Source: Lepidostoma basale
Taxonomy: Eukaryota; Arthropoda; Insecta; Trichoptera; Lepidostomatidae
DNA: 64,000 nt
NCBI GenBank assembly: GCA_022606425.2
Contig: JAHDVF020001313.1
Coordinates: 496,001 to 560,000 of the forward strand
Direction: 5' to 3'
This document shows positions 1 to 12,300 of the stretch, piece after piece. A program made the position numbers and the translations under genes. Each line of letters opens with the position of its first letter. The stretch's first letter is position 1. The notes under the pieces are model-generated. The model had not been told where the DNA came from and did no database searches. It worked only from the letters and a program-made list of their open reading frames with translations.

Positions 1-150
1 CTGCAGGGCTCTTCTCCAGGTGGCTCTGAGCGATGCAGGGTAGGTTCCGTATCAGAGTGTGACTGATCCACAGCCATTTGCGTCTAGCGACTTGTTCTCT
101 GATTGGCTTTTCGCCTGCCATGGTCCAGATAACGGCTTTGACACTGTTTG
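1..150 (-). mobile_element. RTE-like LINE fragment (C-terminal end)
   Basis: On the minus strand this end of the window reads RRKWLWISHTL, followed by CIAQSHLEKSP. That resembles the RRW-WIGHTLR block near the C-terminus of insect RTE-like endonuclease/reverse transcriptase proteins. The frame breaks around 150 and the element runs off the window, so only a remnant is visible. No function is expected. Confidence 0.5.
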
Positions 151-324
151 GGGCCAACTTGGGAGCTTGTCCCACTTCAACACTGTTGTCTTGTTCAAGG
201 AAGCATCCCCATAAGGTTTGCTTGATCATGGTGAGACCCAGATTTGCTAGATTAACACAAAATTTCACTGCGTAACGCTATTTCAAAAGTTGCTTATTCT
301 AGTATGTAACGAGACTTGATGACA

Positions 325-583
325 TCGCACCGTGAGTGTAAAACCGAGATAACTGCAAATATACATTTTGGAGATATGGGAGTTTAAAGACTTCATATTG
401 CTTGGAAAAACTGTTTTTTTTAAATAAACCAATGATTTTCGGTTTATAGTAATATACCTATAAACCGAAAATCATTGGTTTATTTGAAATAAAACAGTTT
501 TTTCAAGCAATATGAAGTCTTTAAACTCCCATATCTCCAAAATGTATATTTGCACATATCTCGGTTTTACACTCACGGTGCGA
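325..583. repeat. Long near-perfect palindrome (foldback element)
   Basis: The left arm begins TCGCACCGTGAGTGTAAAAC near 325 and the right arm is its reverse complement, ending near 583. The centre lies near 450 (TAATATAC). The arms are about 125 bp and contain matching blocks such as the tract reading GACTTCATATTGCTTGG. Only small substitutions and indels separate the arms. It has no coding content and is best read as a non-autonomous foldback or MITE-type element. Confidence 0.8.
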
Positions 584-936
584 CATGGGTCTGCTATCCA
601 CATGATCCTCACACTGCACAGGCTCGCAGACAACTAAACAATGGCTCCATATCCCCATTTGGAGCCTTCCATGTGGGGCCAGAGGCAAATTGCGGGCCCT
701 AAGGCAGTCAACAGGGGCGGTCATGGCATACCGATTCAAGAAATTAGTAATAAAATATTTTGATAATACAATTTTCATGAATAAACATTTAATTTATCTA
801 TGTATTGTAAATAAAAATATATCTACTTAAGTAATCGCGTGAAAATATATATCTTTTTTTAAATAGCATTAGTAATTCATATAACATACCTAATTTTGTT
901 AAGTAAATAAACCTAATTTTGTTGAGCAACTGTAAC

Positions 937-1500
937 AACTGGAGGGGAATCACTATCCTTTCCGTGGTGACAAAGATTCTTGCGAGAATCATACTGAGGA
1001 GAATGACTAGTGCACTCGAAAGGGGTATGCGAGAGGAACAGGCTGGTTTCTCCGAAGTGGCCGGTCTTGCGTTGAGCACTTGAACACACTCTGCATCATA
1101 ATTGAGGAGGCCTCTCAATGGCGATACAGCATGTACCTAATGTTCGTCAACTTTGAATACTTTCTACTTTCGATGGTCCTTGTGGCATTCCGTGAATACA
1201 TCCTACCCAGTTGGAGGATCTAGTTTATGCTGATGACCTCTGTCTGCTTTCGATAAACCGGGTGGATGCAGAACAGAAATCTCAAAAATAACTTGTCCAA
1301 GACAGTAGACCTACGAGTGTCCACAAATGACTCCACCCCAATTTGCTCCAGTGTCCCCCTTGTGTCCACCGCCAGCATTTGCTACCTCGGTAGTATGATA
1401 GCAGGCTCGGGTGGTAAGGAGGAAGATGTAGCCAGCAGACTCAGCAAGGCAAGGGAAGCTTTCGCAATGCTTCGCCCATCAAATTATGTGGCCAACCTAT
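937..1500 (+). pseudogene. RTE-like LINE reverse transcriptase fragment
   Basis: Plus-strand frames read WRGITILSVVTKILARII, then EEQAGF, then LVYADDLCLLS, and later a CYLGSMIAGSGGKEEDVASR block. These are successive landmarks of an RTE-type reverse transcriptase: the palm entry, the YADD catalytic motif, and the YLGS block after the catalytic core. The GCxLSPLLF block expected before YADD is missing, which points to an internal deletion. Stops and frameshifts show it is dead. Confidence 0.75.
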
Positions 1501-1605
1501 TTTAATATATTAAAAATGTATAGTTTAATTGGTAGAAACACTAGAATCAACATAGTTAACAAAAATGTTAGTAGATATAAAAGTTAGTAGACATTATTTA
1601 AAAAA

Positions 1606-1787
1606 TCAATAATACACTTTTTTAATATTTGTATCTAACCACTTTATTTGTTAACACCAACCGGTTTCTTTCCTGCCAGAGCTTTGTCAGAGTGAGAGAA
1701 TAAACTGACCAGTTTCTCACCCTGACCGGAACCGGTTAGTGTTAACAAACAAAGTGGTTTAGATACAAATATTAAAGTGTATTATTA
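1606..1787. repeat. Foldback palindrome
   Basis: The left arm (about 1606-1670: AATACACTTT, ATTTGTATCTAACCACTTT, TTAACACCAACCGGTT) is mirrored by the right arm (about 1726-1787, with AACCGGTTAGTGTTAACAAA and ATACAAATATTAAAGTGTATT-like sequence). The spacer holds a smaller hairpin, GTCAGAGTGAGA against TTTCTCACCCTGAC. No ORF is present. Probably a non-autonomous DNA element. Confidence 0.75.
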
Positions 1788-2060
1788 AAGGTCGAGAAGA
1801 AGTTACCGAAATCACACGGTGTTACCCAAAAACACAACAAACATAAGTGTATTATTGTTTTATTTATAATGGTTTGAATTTTATAATATTTGTAATTTGT
1901 GCATTGTGTTTTCACCAGAGTGAATGGGGATCGACAAAAGGGTTTGCTTTGTCATAATGCGACCTGGCATTAAAATAATAAAATACTTTGCAAGTCAATA
2001 ATTAGTTGGCATTGGTTAATGACAATATTTCTAAAGTGAGATTCTGTCAAATCTGGTTCT

Positions 2061-2441
2061 ATATATTTTATAATCTTCTTCTCGATGCTACATTCTGGTT
2101 TGGGATTTTGCATCCTCCATTGACTCCTGTCCCTAACCATCTCTCTTTGTTCTTCATATCTATCTAGTTCTTATCAGTCCTCTTCTACACAGTCCGCCTA
2201 TCTTTTTCTTTGTCTCTTTTTGCGCTGCACCCGTCCGTACATAATTTTCGGTGCTCTGCCCTCTGACACTCTTTCTAAATGTCCAGCCAACCACAGGCAT
2301 TGAGACTTACAGGATCTAACCACTATTTCCTGGTTAATCAGTATTTCTAGCTTAAGATTTCTTTTGATTCTGCAAGTCCCTTCCTCCAGCGTGGGTCCAA
2401 CATTTTACCTAGGATCCTCTTTTAAAAAATATATTTTATAA
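2061..2441 (-). mobile_element. 5'-truncated LINE 3' end with 13-bp target-site duplication
   Basis: A minus-strand LINE 3' fragment occupies about 2074-2428. It is flanked by perfect direct repeats ATATATTTTATAA at 2061-2073 and 2429-2441, which read as a target-site duplication. On the minus strand it ends GTAGCATCGAGAAGAAG, the same style of end as the related copy at 40766-40987. No intact frame is left. Confidence 0.75.
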
Positions 2442-2929
2442 CACATAGGTAAATTTGATTTTGTATTTGTTAATCCAATTTTTATGGTTCTGAACTAAAA
2501 TAAACTTTCTGTAATCGCTGAAAACCTACCATGAGTATATTTTAAAACTTTTAAGTATAACAAATCCTTCGCATTGCATTTATTGCTTTACATTACTTAT
2601 TTATCTGTGAGGTTCTTTACACATAAGATTTACTTATTTTTTAATGTACGTTATATACATTTCTAAAATTGTTTTCTACTTTTAATAAGTTTAATGATTG
2701 TATATCTTTATTGTCTGTGTTTGTGTAATACCACAAGTCCATCATTACAGTATTGAGGAGGTAAAGAATTAAAGAACTGCCTAAATAATATCATATATAT
2801 TTAATTACTTTTATTTAATATATTATACTTCAAACACAAGTGTTGAAGATCTTAGGAAAATAAAAAAGCTACAATAATTTATTTTTATATTCTGTATTAT
2901 TTAGTTATTTCAGTAACACTTTCAAGATT

Positions 2930-3165
2930 AATTAATACGAATGAAAATGTCAGTTTTCTAGAAGTTTTATTATATTTTATGGGAATGACATGTTTCGCCC
3001 TTCTAAGGCATTATCAAATGTTTTTACATTAACATTTAATAATGCCTTAGGGCGAAGCATGTCATTCCCATAAAATATAATAAAACTTCTAGAAAACTGA
3101 CGTTTTCATTTATATTAATTATTTAATATGAAGTTTTACATCATTGTTCAAGAAACAATAAATAC
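2930..3165. repeat. Foldback family F1, copy with 3' tail
   Basis: The arms read TTCTAGAAGTTTTATTATA, GGGAATGACATGTTTCGCCC and TTCTAAGGCATTA, then the reverse complement after a short loop near 3020-3030. The palindrome is followed by a one-sided tail containing GAAGTTTTACATCATTGTTC and AAGAAACAATAAAT. The same palindrome plus tail recurs at 10.7, 41.7 and 55.6 kb, so this is a real repeat family. A short open frame inside the tail region (3128-3340) is not considered a gene. Confidence 0.85.
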
Positions 3166-4042
3166 ATACAAGATTGTTAAAACACCCATCAAGATGAAAG
3201 GAAATGTCAACTACAAAAGGTACATAGGAAGATGGTTATCCAGATTATCTGTGTACATGCTTGGAATTTATTTAAATGCAATGCATCGCTGTAAATCCTT
3301 CCCTCTTCAGCTCAAGGGAGTTAATCCTAGCATAGAATAGATTTTTTTTAACATTCTCCAACATGAGAATACTTATGAAGACTCAATATAATGGCACCTC
3401 CCTCGAGCACGCTTTTGACTAATTTATATAGAGAAGAACAACGATAACTATACTAGCTTTATATTTTTTTCCTTTGAAAATTATAAGTTATTCATGATAT
3501 AATCAACACAGTAATCTTTTTAACTATCAACATGCTCCGAAATAGATCCACATATTTTGAGATTATAATCCTGCTTGATATTACGTGTCATTTTGGATAA
3601 AAACACTAAACGTTTTCTGACCAATCTTCTTCAGTGATATCAGTTGGCGTTTGAGACAATGTCATAAAATATGTCAACAAAAATACAAATACGTCGGAAC
3701 GAGTTCAGTCCATAGATAAAAATATTAAGCGTTTAGTTTTCTTCTTTCTTTTTTATGGCTTTTCACTGCTTTTTCTGGCCAGTCTCAAGTAAGGGTAGTT
3801 GTAGTATTAGTAGCAATGCCGCGCCGTCTTGAACCCTTAAATATAGACTTCGATACGACATTGACAGTGCCATCTTGACGTTATAACTTTAAAGATTAGA
3901 AATTTTGTTAGTATTTTTTACACATTTTTGTTAGATGAGGAAATAAGAGTGGACATGTTGGTAGGGAATGGTATATTAAGGTCAATAAGGTCTGGGATAA
4001 AATTTTGGTATTGTAGATTGAACGGACAGTTCAAGAATATAA

Positions 4043-4620
4043 TTATGTTCGAGGATGAAAATCTCGAACATAATTATTAATTATGCCACATTCACAAGTG
4101 ACAGAGTCTAGAATGTGAATTTTGGTAAGATACGCTCTGTGACAACAGTGTCCGATGCACATTCTACAAATCGAGCTGGTTTCCCATTTATTTAATTTTA
4201 GTTCATTATACCAGGGCGTCGACAAGACATTGGGCTGGAGTTCCGAATACATTTTCCCTTAAGACTGACTGGAAATGTTCCAATCTTTCTGCCATGTGTG
4301 CTTCATTTTTTTGCGCATTACAGGGATAAGATCATTCATGGGGGTGTGAGTGATATATCATCACCAAAAAGAATTGCCTGTGTAGCTATATTGTCTGCTT
4401 TTTAATTTCCAGAGATCCAGCAGTGACTCGAAATCAGATAAAAAAAAATATATTAAGTTTTGAGAGATTACACAACTGAAGATAGAGGCCAATTTGTGTA
4501 GTCTGAACAGTCTTTCGTGGTTGTTAAATTCACAATAAATGCTGCCCCAGTATAAAATTCGGAATTTATTTTGGGACCATCCAAATTTACCAGGCGTAAG
4601 CATATAGATAATACTTGCAA
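4043..4620 (-). pseudogene. LINE fragment with RNase H-like end (I/Jockey-type)
   Basis: The minus strand reads SSHCWISGN, stop, KADNIATQA, matching the end of an RNase H domain of the kind carried by I-group LINEs (SH-GI-GNE-AD pattern). It is followed by a linker, and then ICRMCIGHCCHRAYL and VTCECG, which match the terminal cysteine/histidine region of such elements (RLRIGH...YLL...CECG). Several frames must be joined to follow it, so it is dead. Its 5' part is missing. Confidence 0.65.
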
Positions 4621-4812
4621 CATGGAGCTTTTCTTCTTTTTTCTGTGATGTTTTATTTCGATTATATATGTGAAATTAATGTAAAATACGACTACGATCT
4701 TTTATTTCTCCTTATTTACGTTAACACACATTTTAATATAATACGAGTACATTTGTGTTTTCGCAGTGTTTACTCTGTCTAAATTCTCTCCTTGTTTCGG
4801 ACCATTTGTAAA

Positions 4813-4813
<1 letters not shown>

Positions 4814-4844
<31 letters not shown>
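4814..4844. repeat. TA dinucleotide microsatellite
   Basis: An uninterrupted run of about 15 TA units. Confidence 0.9.
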
Positions 4845-4848
<4 letters not shown>

Positions 4849-5469
4849 TTCCTTCAGTGTGTTTAATTTATAAAAGTACTAGTAATATATTGAACCCATT
4901 TTGAATTGTATAAAATAGTTTTTGGTATGTAAATGTTCAATTAATCTTTCAATGTTACCTCAAAATTCATATATGTCTTTAATTATATATGGTAATGCCC
5001 TTATTAACTATTTACATATATATAATTATTTAATCACAATGAACGCGACAAAATAAATAACCTTAGCTCAATATTTATTCTGTTCTGCCTTCAAAAGATC
5101 GGACCGGCGAGTAATACACTGAACTTTAGGAAATACCCAATTCTCTATTATTTTATATCCAAATTTTATTTCGGCAATACAACCAAAAATTATTTGTAAT
5201 TATTTAAATACAAATCTTGTGCTCCCAACACTGATTCATAATGACACTGGCATTGTTTTCGGTTAAACGATTTTAAGAGCAGGGGGCGGCGATCACACTG
5301 TCTTGAAAAAGTCGCTTCTGCAATAAAAGCAGTATCTTTGAGTGCAAAATGCCATAGTTTTATTACACTCCGCAACTACCTGACCATAACCAGCTAAAAC
5401 CACCATTCATAACGGGATACCCAAATATAAGTTTATTTTTGTTTTGAGATTAAGAGCATATTATTATTT

Positions 5470-5740
5470 TACTAACTGACTAAACATTACGCCGACAGAG
5501 TTCTCTTGATTTTATAACATTCATACATCGTGTCATGTACGCACGTTGAGTCCTCCAATTATACTATTTAAATTATGTTACTCCTGTAATTTTTTTAATA
5601 CATTCGTATTTCTTGGGAGTGACACGCTTCACCTTTCTAGGGCATTTTCATTTGACAAACCTCATTCAAGGCAAAACATGTAACATGTAACACACTCTTA
5701 TGAAATAATATAAAAATTTCAAGAAAAGTTCAACAATAAT
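5470..5740. repeat. Decayed LINE-A tail next to a decayed F1 foldback copy
   Basis: At 5473-5560 a minus-strand remnant keeps landmarks of the LINE-A 3' end (ACTAAACATTACGCCG, then TTCATACATCGTGTCATG). From about 5590 an F1-like palindrome follows (ATTCGTATTTCTTGGGAGTG, TTTCTAGGGCATTTT, and later CAAGGCAAAACATG). Both are heavily mutated. Confidence 0.5.
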
Positions 5741-6251
5741 TTACTTTTATATTAAAATAAACTGCTTTCCTTTTTTAGTATTTTATTTTTAGTCAAAACA
5801 TTAGAATTGTTTTAATTAATTGTTTTTTTTGTGGATTTAAATTAGAATCCATTTTTTCTTTATTAAGGATACTGAAAAAAGAAATAAACGGGTTTATTTA
5901 TTTATCTTTTTGGTACGTTATTTATATAAACAATGGGAAGAATTATGTACAAATGGTCTACGTAGTAGGTCTGCGTATGTACAAAAGCTAATTTTTAAGA
6001 ATCAAAATAAATTCTAAAATTTATTGTCTATGGTATTGTAAAACTCTATTTGACAATTTCAGACTTTCTATTTTACTCTGTTCTGTGGTCATAACGCTCG
6101 CGAATTTGAGTGTGTTTGGTTGTGTTTCGCCGCGCTCGATCTTATCGAGTATTTTTTTTAAATATACAATTAGTGTCGGTCAACTCTTAAACCGTGTATG
6201 CACATGCGATAAAGTCTCCTGCCTTTCATATCGATTTCCTCCGCGTCTGTC
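5741..6251. other. AT-rich flank with presumed KIAA1143-like promoter and 5' UTR
   Basis: I see no gene up to the start codon at 6252. Base composition becomes less AT-rich from about 6090 (CTCGCGAATTTGAG, CGCCGCGCTCGATC), as expected near a transcription start. I could not identify a clear TATA box or initiator, so the start site is open. Confidence 0.4.
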
Positions 6252-6356
6252 ATGTCGAAGAGGAACATCGCGTACATTAAGCCAGAAGAACCCAACTTTT
6301 TGAAAAGATTGAAGAAGGAAATTGGATACAAAGAAGAATCTTCCATCGAATCTAAG
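6252..6356 (+). CDS. KIAA1143-like coding exon 1
   Basis: Residues 1-35, starting at the ATG in tctgtcATGtcg and ending with a whole codon (AAG) before the donor gttagt. Another frame gives a longer open reading frame from 6085, but only this frame matches the family. Confidence 0.9.
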
Positions 6357-9300
6357 GTTAGTTCTCTTAATTTACATTTACTATACAAACTTTTTAAATC
6401 TATGTAAAGAAGTACAAAGCGATCGACCATTTATTATCCTATAAAATCTGTATACATTTTCAATGTCGATTACAAATAGTTGTGTATTTATTTTTTAATG
6501 TGTATATTACACACACATTCTAATTTCTCAGGGAAATCGTTGTGTAAGTTAATAAAATGTTATGAATTCGTTATTATTTGACATTCATATTTCTATTTCG
6601 TCTCCGATTATAAACTATTACAAACTAATATCTATATAGCTGGTTTGACAATAATAAAAGTTATTGAATAGGACTTGGATGATTCGAGATTAAGTATTTT
6701 TGGGGGAAACGTATACGTACATATAATTATGTTTATATAGCGTCTACCATCGTGTCTATGATAAGTAACCGGTTAACACGATAAAAAATGGCGTCATCTG
6801 GTAATTCTTTCATCATGATCATGTTGACTCAACTATAACTAGCTTACTCTTTATAATGCCACTACTGTTCATCGTATGCTCTGGATTCTGCCAATTTATT
6901 TTATAGTTTTTACCGGTATCTAGTAGAAAACTACATTCAATATACCATACATTTGAAGATTTTGGTGACCTCCCAAAAGGTTTTTGATGCCATAAGATAG
7001 AGATTCATATTTTCTTACACGGCCATTTTATTTATTCGCCAAGTCAAGCCGTTTCTTTCCGTGACCCCTTTGAGTAGTTGTTGCGGTTTATTTATTGTCT
7101 ATTCTTCTGCATCATTCCTGGCATCAGCCTGATTGGGCTTATTTGAAACGGTAGACCCGTGTCATAGATGCTGTTTTATCTATTTGCTGGGGAGTTTTGC
7201 GCTTCGCTCTACAATTCCCTCGTCATGTTTTGCGTTTCTCTAGGTTATTTTAAAAAAGGTTTATAATTAAATAACTCTCAAGCAGAAAGAGTTCCGCGAG
7301 GAACTCTCTATAATATTTCCATTTCTAGAGAAAACGTCTGGATATTTTTACTTGAGACTTTGTTATAAATACACATTTAGAGATTATATATTTAAATGAA
7401 TATACTAAAATTCAAGTAACTTAATTGGTTATACAAACTACAAATCAGAGTGGATCGACTATTATTCCTCGCACTACTCCAACTTCATCTCTTTGACCGA
7501 CTAACCACGACCTAAATTATTACCATCTTCCTTATAAATAATGACCCTTTACCACCAAGTTATCTACCCTTACCCCTCCCGCAATCAATGCGGACAAAAA
7601 ATCCTCCCCAATAGCCCACTCCGTACTCCGCCAAACAAAATGGTCTCACGCAGGACGCTATCTGCTACCCCAACTCCATCCAGGCACTGCTCCTCTTATC
7701 TTCCCCTCGGGGACAGACTTTTTATAATTACAATCCCCACCCTAAATGGTCTTCCATTCCTTGACAATAATGTAAGACTTTATCATAAACCCTAAATCCC
7801 CCCTCGCCCTCTTTCGGGGGGACACTCCGGGCCATACATTTAGCCCCATGTTTCCACAATGTTTCCTACAGACGTAAGAGGAATAGCCATTATATATAAT
7901 ATAATAATTAGGCTTATTTGTATAGCGCCGTTTTCGTGAATAGCTCACCTCAAGGGCGCTTGATTAGAGCTGAACCTCTGTAAGCCAGAAGATCCAAGTC
8001 CAAGTGGATCGAAATTATAAAATGTAAAGAAAGAGTTAATGCTGAATTGTCTGGTGCTCCTGGGAACATTTTTCACGTTAATTTTTTTTACTCATCGGTT
8101 TGCGTATATGAATTCCTAGTAGATATGACGTCTTGGGTCCTCCACCCGTTTTCGTTCTGACGTTCATTGGCGTTCTTGTTAAACCTTATTTATTTCACCA
8201 AATGACCCCTTAATTATTTTATATTGATAAAAACATATTTTTCTGGAAGTTTTAATTATATTGAAAGCTTTTAAGCTTTCAATATACCTATTATAATTAA
8301 AACTTCCTTCTTTAATTGTCTCGTTTCTGCTAACCTGGCATCAATCCTTGCAACCGTGCTGTCCACGCATACAATAAACTTATCAATAATTGTGTGACTC
8401 ATTATGACTAATTGTAAGAAAAGGATTAGGGATTTTAGTACATTAGTAGCCAGTCATTGTCAATTTTTAAGTACCGGCGTATTTCACAAAGGTCAGCAAT
8501 TTCTTAGAATTCTTAATCTATTTTGAAATTTTTGTTTACTCAATATGTTTGTGATTTTCCCGAGCAAAAAATAAACATCGTATTTCAAGATTTCTAAAGC
8601 TTTTTATTTTTTAACAATAATGACCTAAATATATATTTACGTTCGTACGCACCTATTGTTTGTTCAAATTTCATTGACCAAAAACTCGTTTTGCTTGTTA
8701 TTGTTTATTTTTAATTTCCTTGTTTTCATAAACAGTACGCTTACGAAGAAAATTTTTCGCACTCAAAGAGAAAAATCGGCATATTTTGAAATCAAAACAG
8801 AAATAAGCAATATTGTTTAAATAATACAAATTTAATTTAAATACACATTATGTAGCCGGGACTTATTCGTAACGTTTTTAAACAAACTGACAATATGATT
8901 TGTAATGTCTCTGACGATGATGTCGTATACTCGTACATGTTATTCACAATGGACTAGGAACTTATGTCGCATTATTAATTAAATAGGTCACTTAGGTGGT
9001 TTGGGTTTGCGACATGTATTGTAAGGATGAATAAAGCTGCATAGTCCATTCTTAAGATCTCGCGATGAGTGTGCCGGTAGAAAAATGGCGGCAGTGGTCA
9101 ATTCACTATTTACTTGAATCTGACTTCATCAAAAATAGTGATACTGACAAATGATTTTATTTCTATTTTGTGGCGATTCGACGAAGGAGGCATTATCAGG
9201 GATAAAGTACCCACCATGATTTTTTAATCATATTTTTTCTTTGCTTATTACATAAATTATTTACTTAAACTGCCGATGTCGTTCACTGCTGGACCCAGGC

Positions 9301-12300
9301 CTACGTATTCCTGGGTTGTGCCTTTCACGTCCAATCAATAGTAATTTTGCGAATATCATCGGACCATCGTGTAGGGGTTTACCCTCTGTTTCTTATGTCT
9401 TCGTGGGGTCTCCACTTCACCACTTTTCTGGTCTATCTATCGTCTGCCAATCTGGCGACATGTCCTGCAAATGACTATTTGAGTTTAGCCACCCTTTCGA
9501 GGACATCCGTTACTCCCGACCTTCTTTCTACTAACTATCTCAGTATTTCTTATCTGGTCTGAGAGTCTTACATGATGCATGGCTCTTTCGTATTTCCTTT
9601 GTTCTACACGGAGTCTTCTTATGGTCGACTTGGTGAGGGTTAGCGTTTCTGCTCCATATGCCAGTATCGGAAGTACGCATTGGTCATACATTCTGCGTTT
9701 CAGACGTTGGGAAATGTGGCTATTGAAGAACTTCTTCAGAATTATTTGGTTGAAAAGCTCTTTACACCATTACAGCGCTAGCCAAATTGATATGAAGGGC
9801 GGAAAAAGAACACCAATACATAGGATTAGTTAACTCTTTGTTGTTCTTATAGTTAGTTTTTTTTCCAAATCGCTATAAATGCATCTTAAGTAGCCTTTCT
9901 CAGTTGTTACCTCGTTTAGGAGACGAATCGCCTTCAATATAAGAGGACTTCGAAGCGCCTCTTTGCGGCAATTTGGGCCATACAAGATATGCCTTATAAG
10001 CCCCCTTACTATGTTATAGCTGTGGAGAGAGTAAAGATTTAGTTTCCTCAGTTTTCCAGATTGTAAATACCCCCGGATAACAGTTTTAAAAAAAGTTTAC
10101 CTCTATAGATCATACAATGTATGTACGTGATTAGGATACTATGAGACACGTTTTCAGTCGTGAATTATTTAATTTACCTTGGTATGCACATGTTTATTTT
10201 GATTATAAAATATATGAATTTACTATTACGAAATTGCATGACCACAAACTCTCAAATCACGAGAAACTTTTTAAATCAACGTGGAATACGTTTCATGACA
10301 TACAAATGAAATTATACATTGGTGCTGATTTGAACTGAACATTTTATTTAAATAATCAACAATGGGTTCGCTACCCTAAAGCAAATATAACAGGGGTTCG
10401 CGGAAGATTGTACGACCCCCATGTAACCCTCCCCTACCATTATTGGCTTCGGGAGTTAGATTAAATCTACCTATTATTGTTATTCAAATACCACATTTGC
10501 TTAATATATAGTGTAATTTTTTAAATACTTAAAATAATTAAATTTTGTATACAAAATAGATATCTTTTGGGACATCGATGCTCGATCTAATAATCTAAAA
10601 TGAAAAAAATATATATTTAGTTTGATTACAATTATTATTTTTCCGGTTGATTTGGCTGCTCGTATGAAGAGAAGGCGGAATCAGGCTGCAGAACGGGTCC
10701 TAATTAGAATAGCATTACGTTTTTTTAATGAATAAGAATTTAAACGTGTATTTTCTAGATGTTTTATTATATTTTATGGGAATGGCATGTTTCGCCTTGC
10801 CAAGAATTATGAAATATTTTGATAATGGCACAGCAAGGCGAAACATGTCATTCCCATAGAATCTGTTATAATATAACTTCTATGAAACGGTCGTTCTCAT
10901 ATTAATAATTTAATATTGAGTCTTACATCATTGCTTAAGAAATAATAAAAAAAGTATTTTTTATATACTTAGGACATTGAAAAACTTTGTTTAATCCACT
11001 ATTTAATAAAACATATTTAAAAAACACGACATGTTGAGGATACATTTCTTTGTTTACTTTTTATTATATTTTTACACCTGAAGATGGAGGTAACCTCCGA
11101 AACATGTCGTGTTTTTTAAAATACTTTTTATTAAATAGTGGATTAAACAAAGTTTTTCAATATCCTATGTATATACTATGGAATTCCACAGTGTTCAAGT
11201 CTTAGCGTTCAATAAGTTAAAAGTATTTTTTTGGTAGAATTATATAAATTTTTAATTGATTTTTTAATCAAGTAGTTTCAATAACCAACAGTAATATTTC
11301 GGAAAATAGAATACAATATAAACACAGAATTTAGAAACTCGATTTTTATTGCGCATATTTTAAAGTAAAAAACATCGTTTTATATAATTATTATTTACAC
11401 ATTTGTATTTATTTTCACCGCCATTTAGTTTTTTTTTTCCTTTGTCTTCTTACAACTGCTGTTTTCTCGGTACATTTTGCAAAACGTGACAACATATTAT
11501 GCGAATACATTACCGTTATATTACACGGTCGGCGTTACACGGTCGGCGCGCCGTCCCGCCAGGATTATATTCATATTGAGCCACTGAATTATGCGCATCG
11601 TTTGATTACGTTAAACACCAAATACATGTAACCTGTCTGCAATCAACCCATAGAACAGGTCGGTACCTTCAGATATCGCGGCATGATCTGCGGGGAGATA
11701 TGTGTACATCCCCAAGTCAAATCTCTCTGGTTTCAATCCTGGGATTGGTTTGCAGCAATTTCCTCTATTCTTCTCTTCCATTCTTCCCTGTCTTGTGCGG
11801 CTCTTTTGAAATCTGCATATGATGAGCAGCGCACGTCCACCAACAGGTCCTCCAGGTACTCTCGGCGTGGGCGTCCCCTCGGTCATACCCTCCATTATGG
11901 CATGCAAGAGGCCTTCTTGTCGTATTACATGGCCGATCCATCATGCACGCCTTTCGGACAAGGTCCTGAGCAGGTGCCTTCCTCCTCCGATTCTTTGGAG
12001 AACTTTCTCATTTGTGATGTGGTTTCTCCAGGAAATTCCTAATAGTCTTCTATAGGACCATATCTCAAAAGCCTCTAGTCTCCGTTTATCTCTTTCGGAT
12101 AGGCACCATGTCACGCAGCCGTACATCAAGATACTCCATACATAGGTCTTGATGAGGAGTATTCTCAGTTACATGTAGTTCAAGTCAAATAGGCAGCTGG
12201 AATCTCTGGTGTTCTAAAATCCACAATATGGAAAAACAAATTCATGGCTATTAAGAGTAAGATGAGAATATATAAAGCATGCGTTATATCAATAATTACG

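Noticed and set aside
6085..6303. 72-codon frame overlapping KIAA1143-like exon 1
   Set aside because: Different frame from the homologous one; a shadow.
7541..7795. 84-codon plus-strand frame in the C-rich part of R7
   Set aside because: It lies in a dispersed repeat, has no recognised domain, and the other copies do not keep it open.
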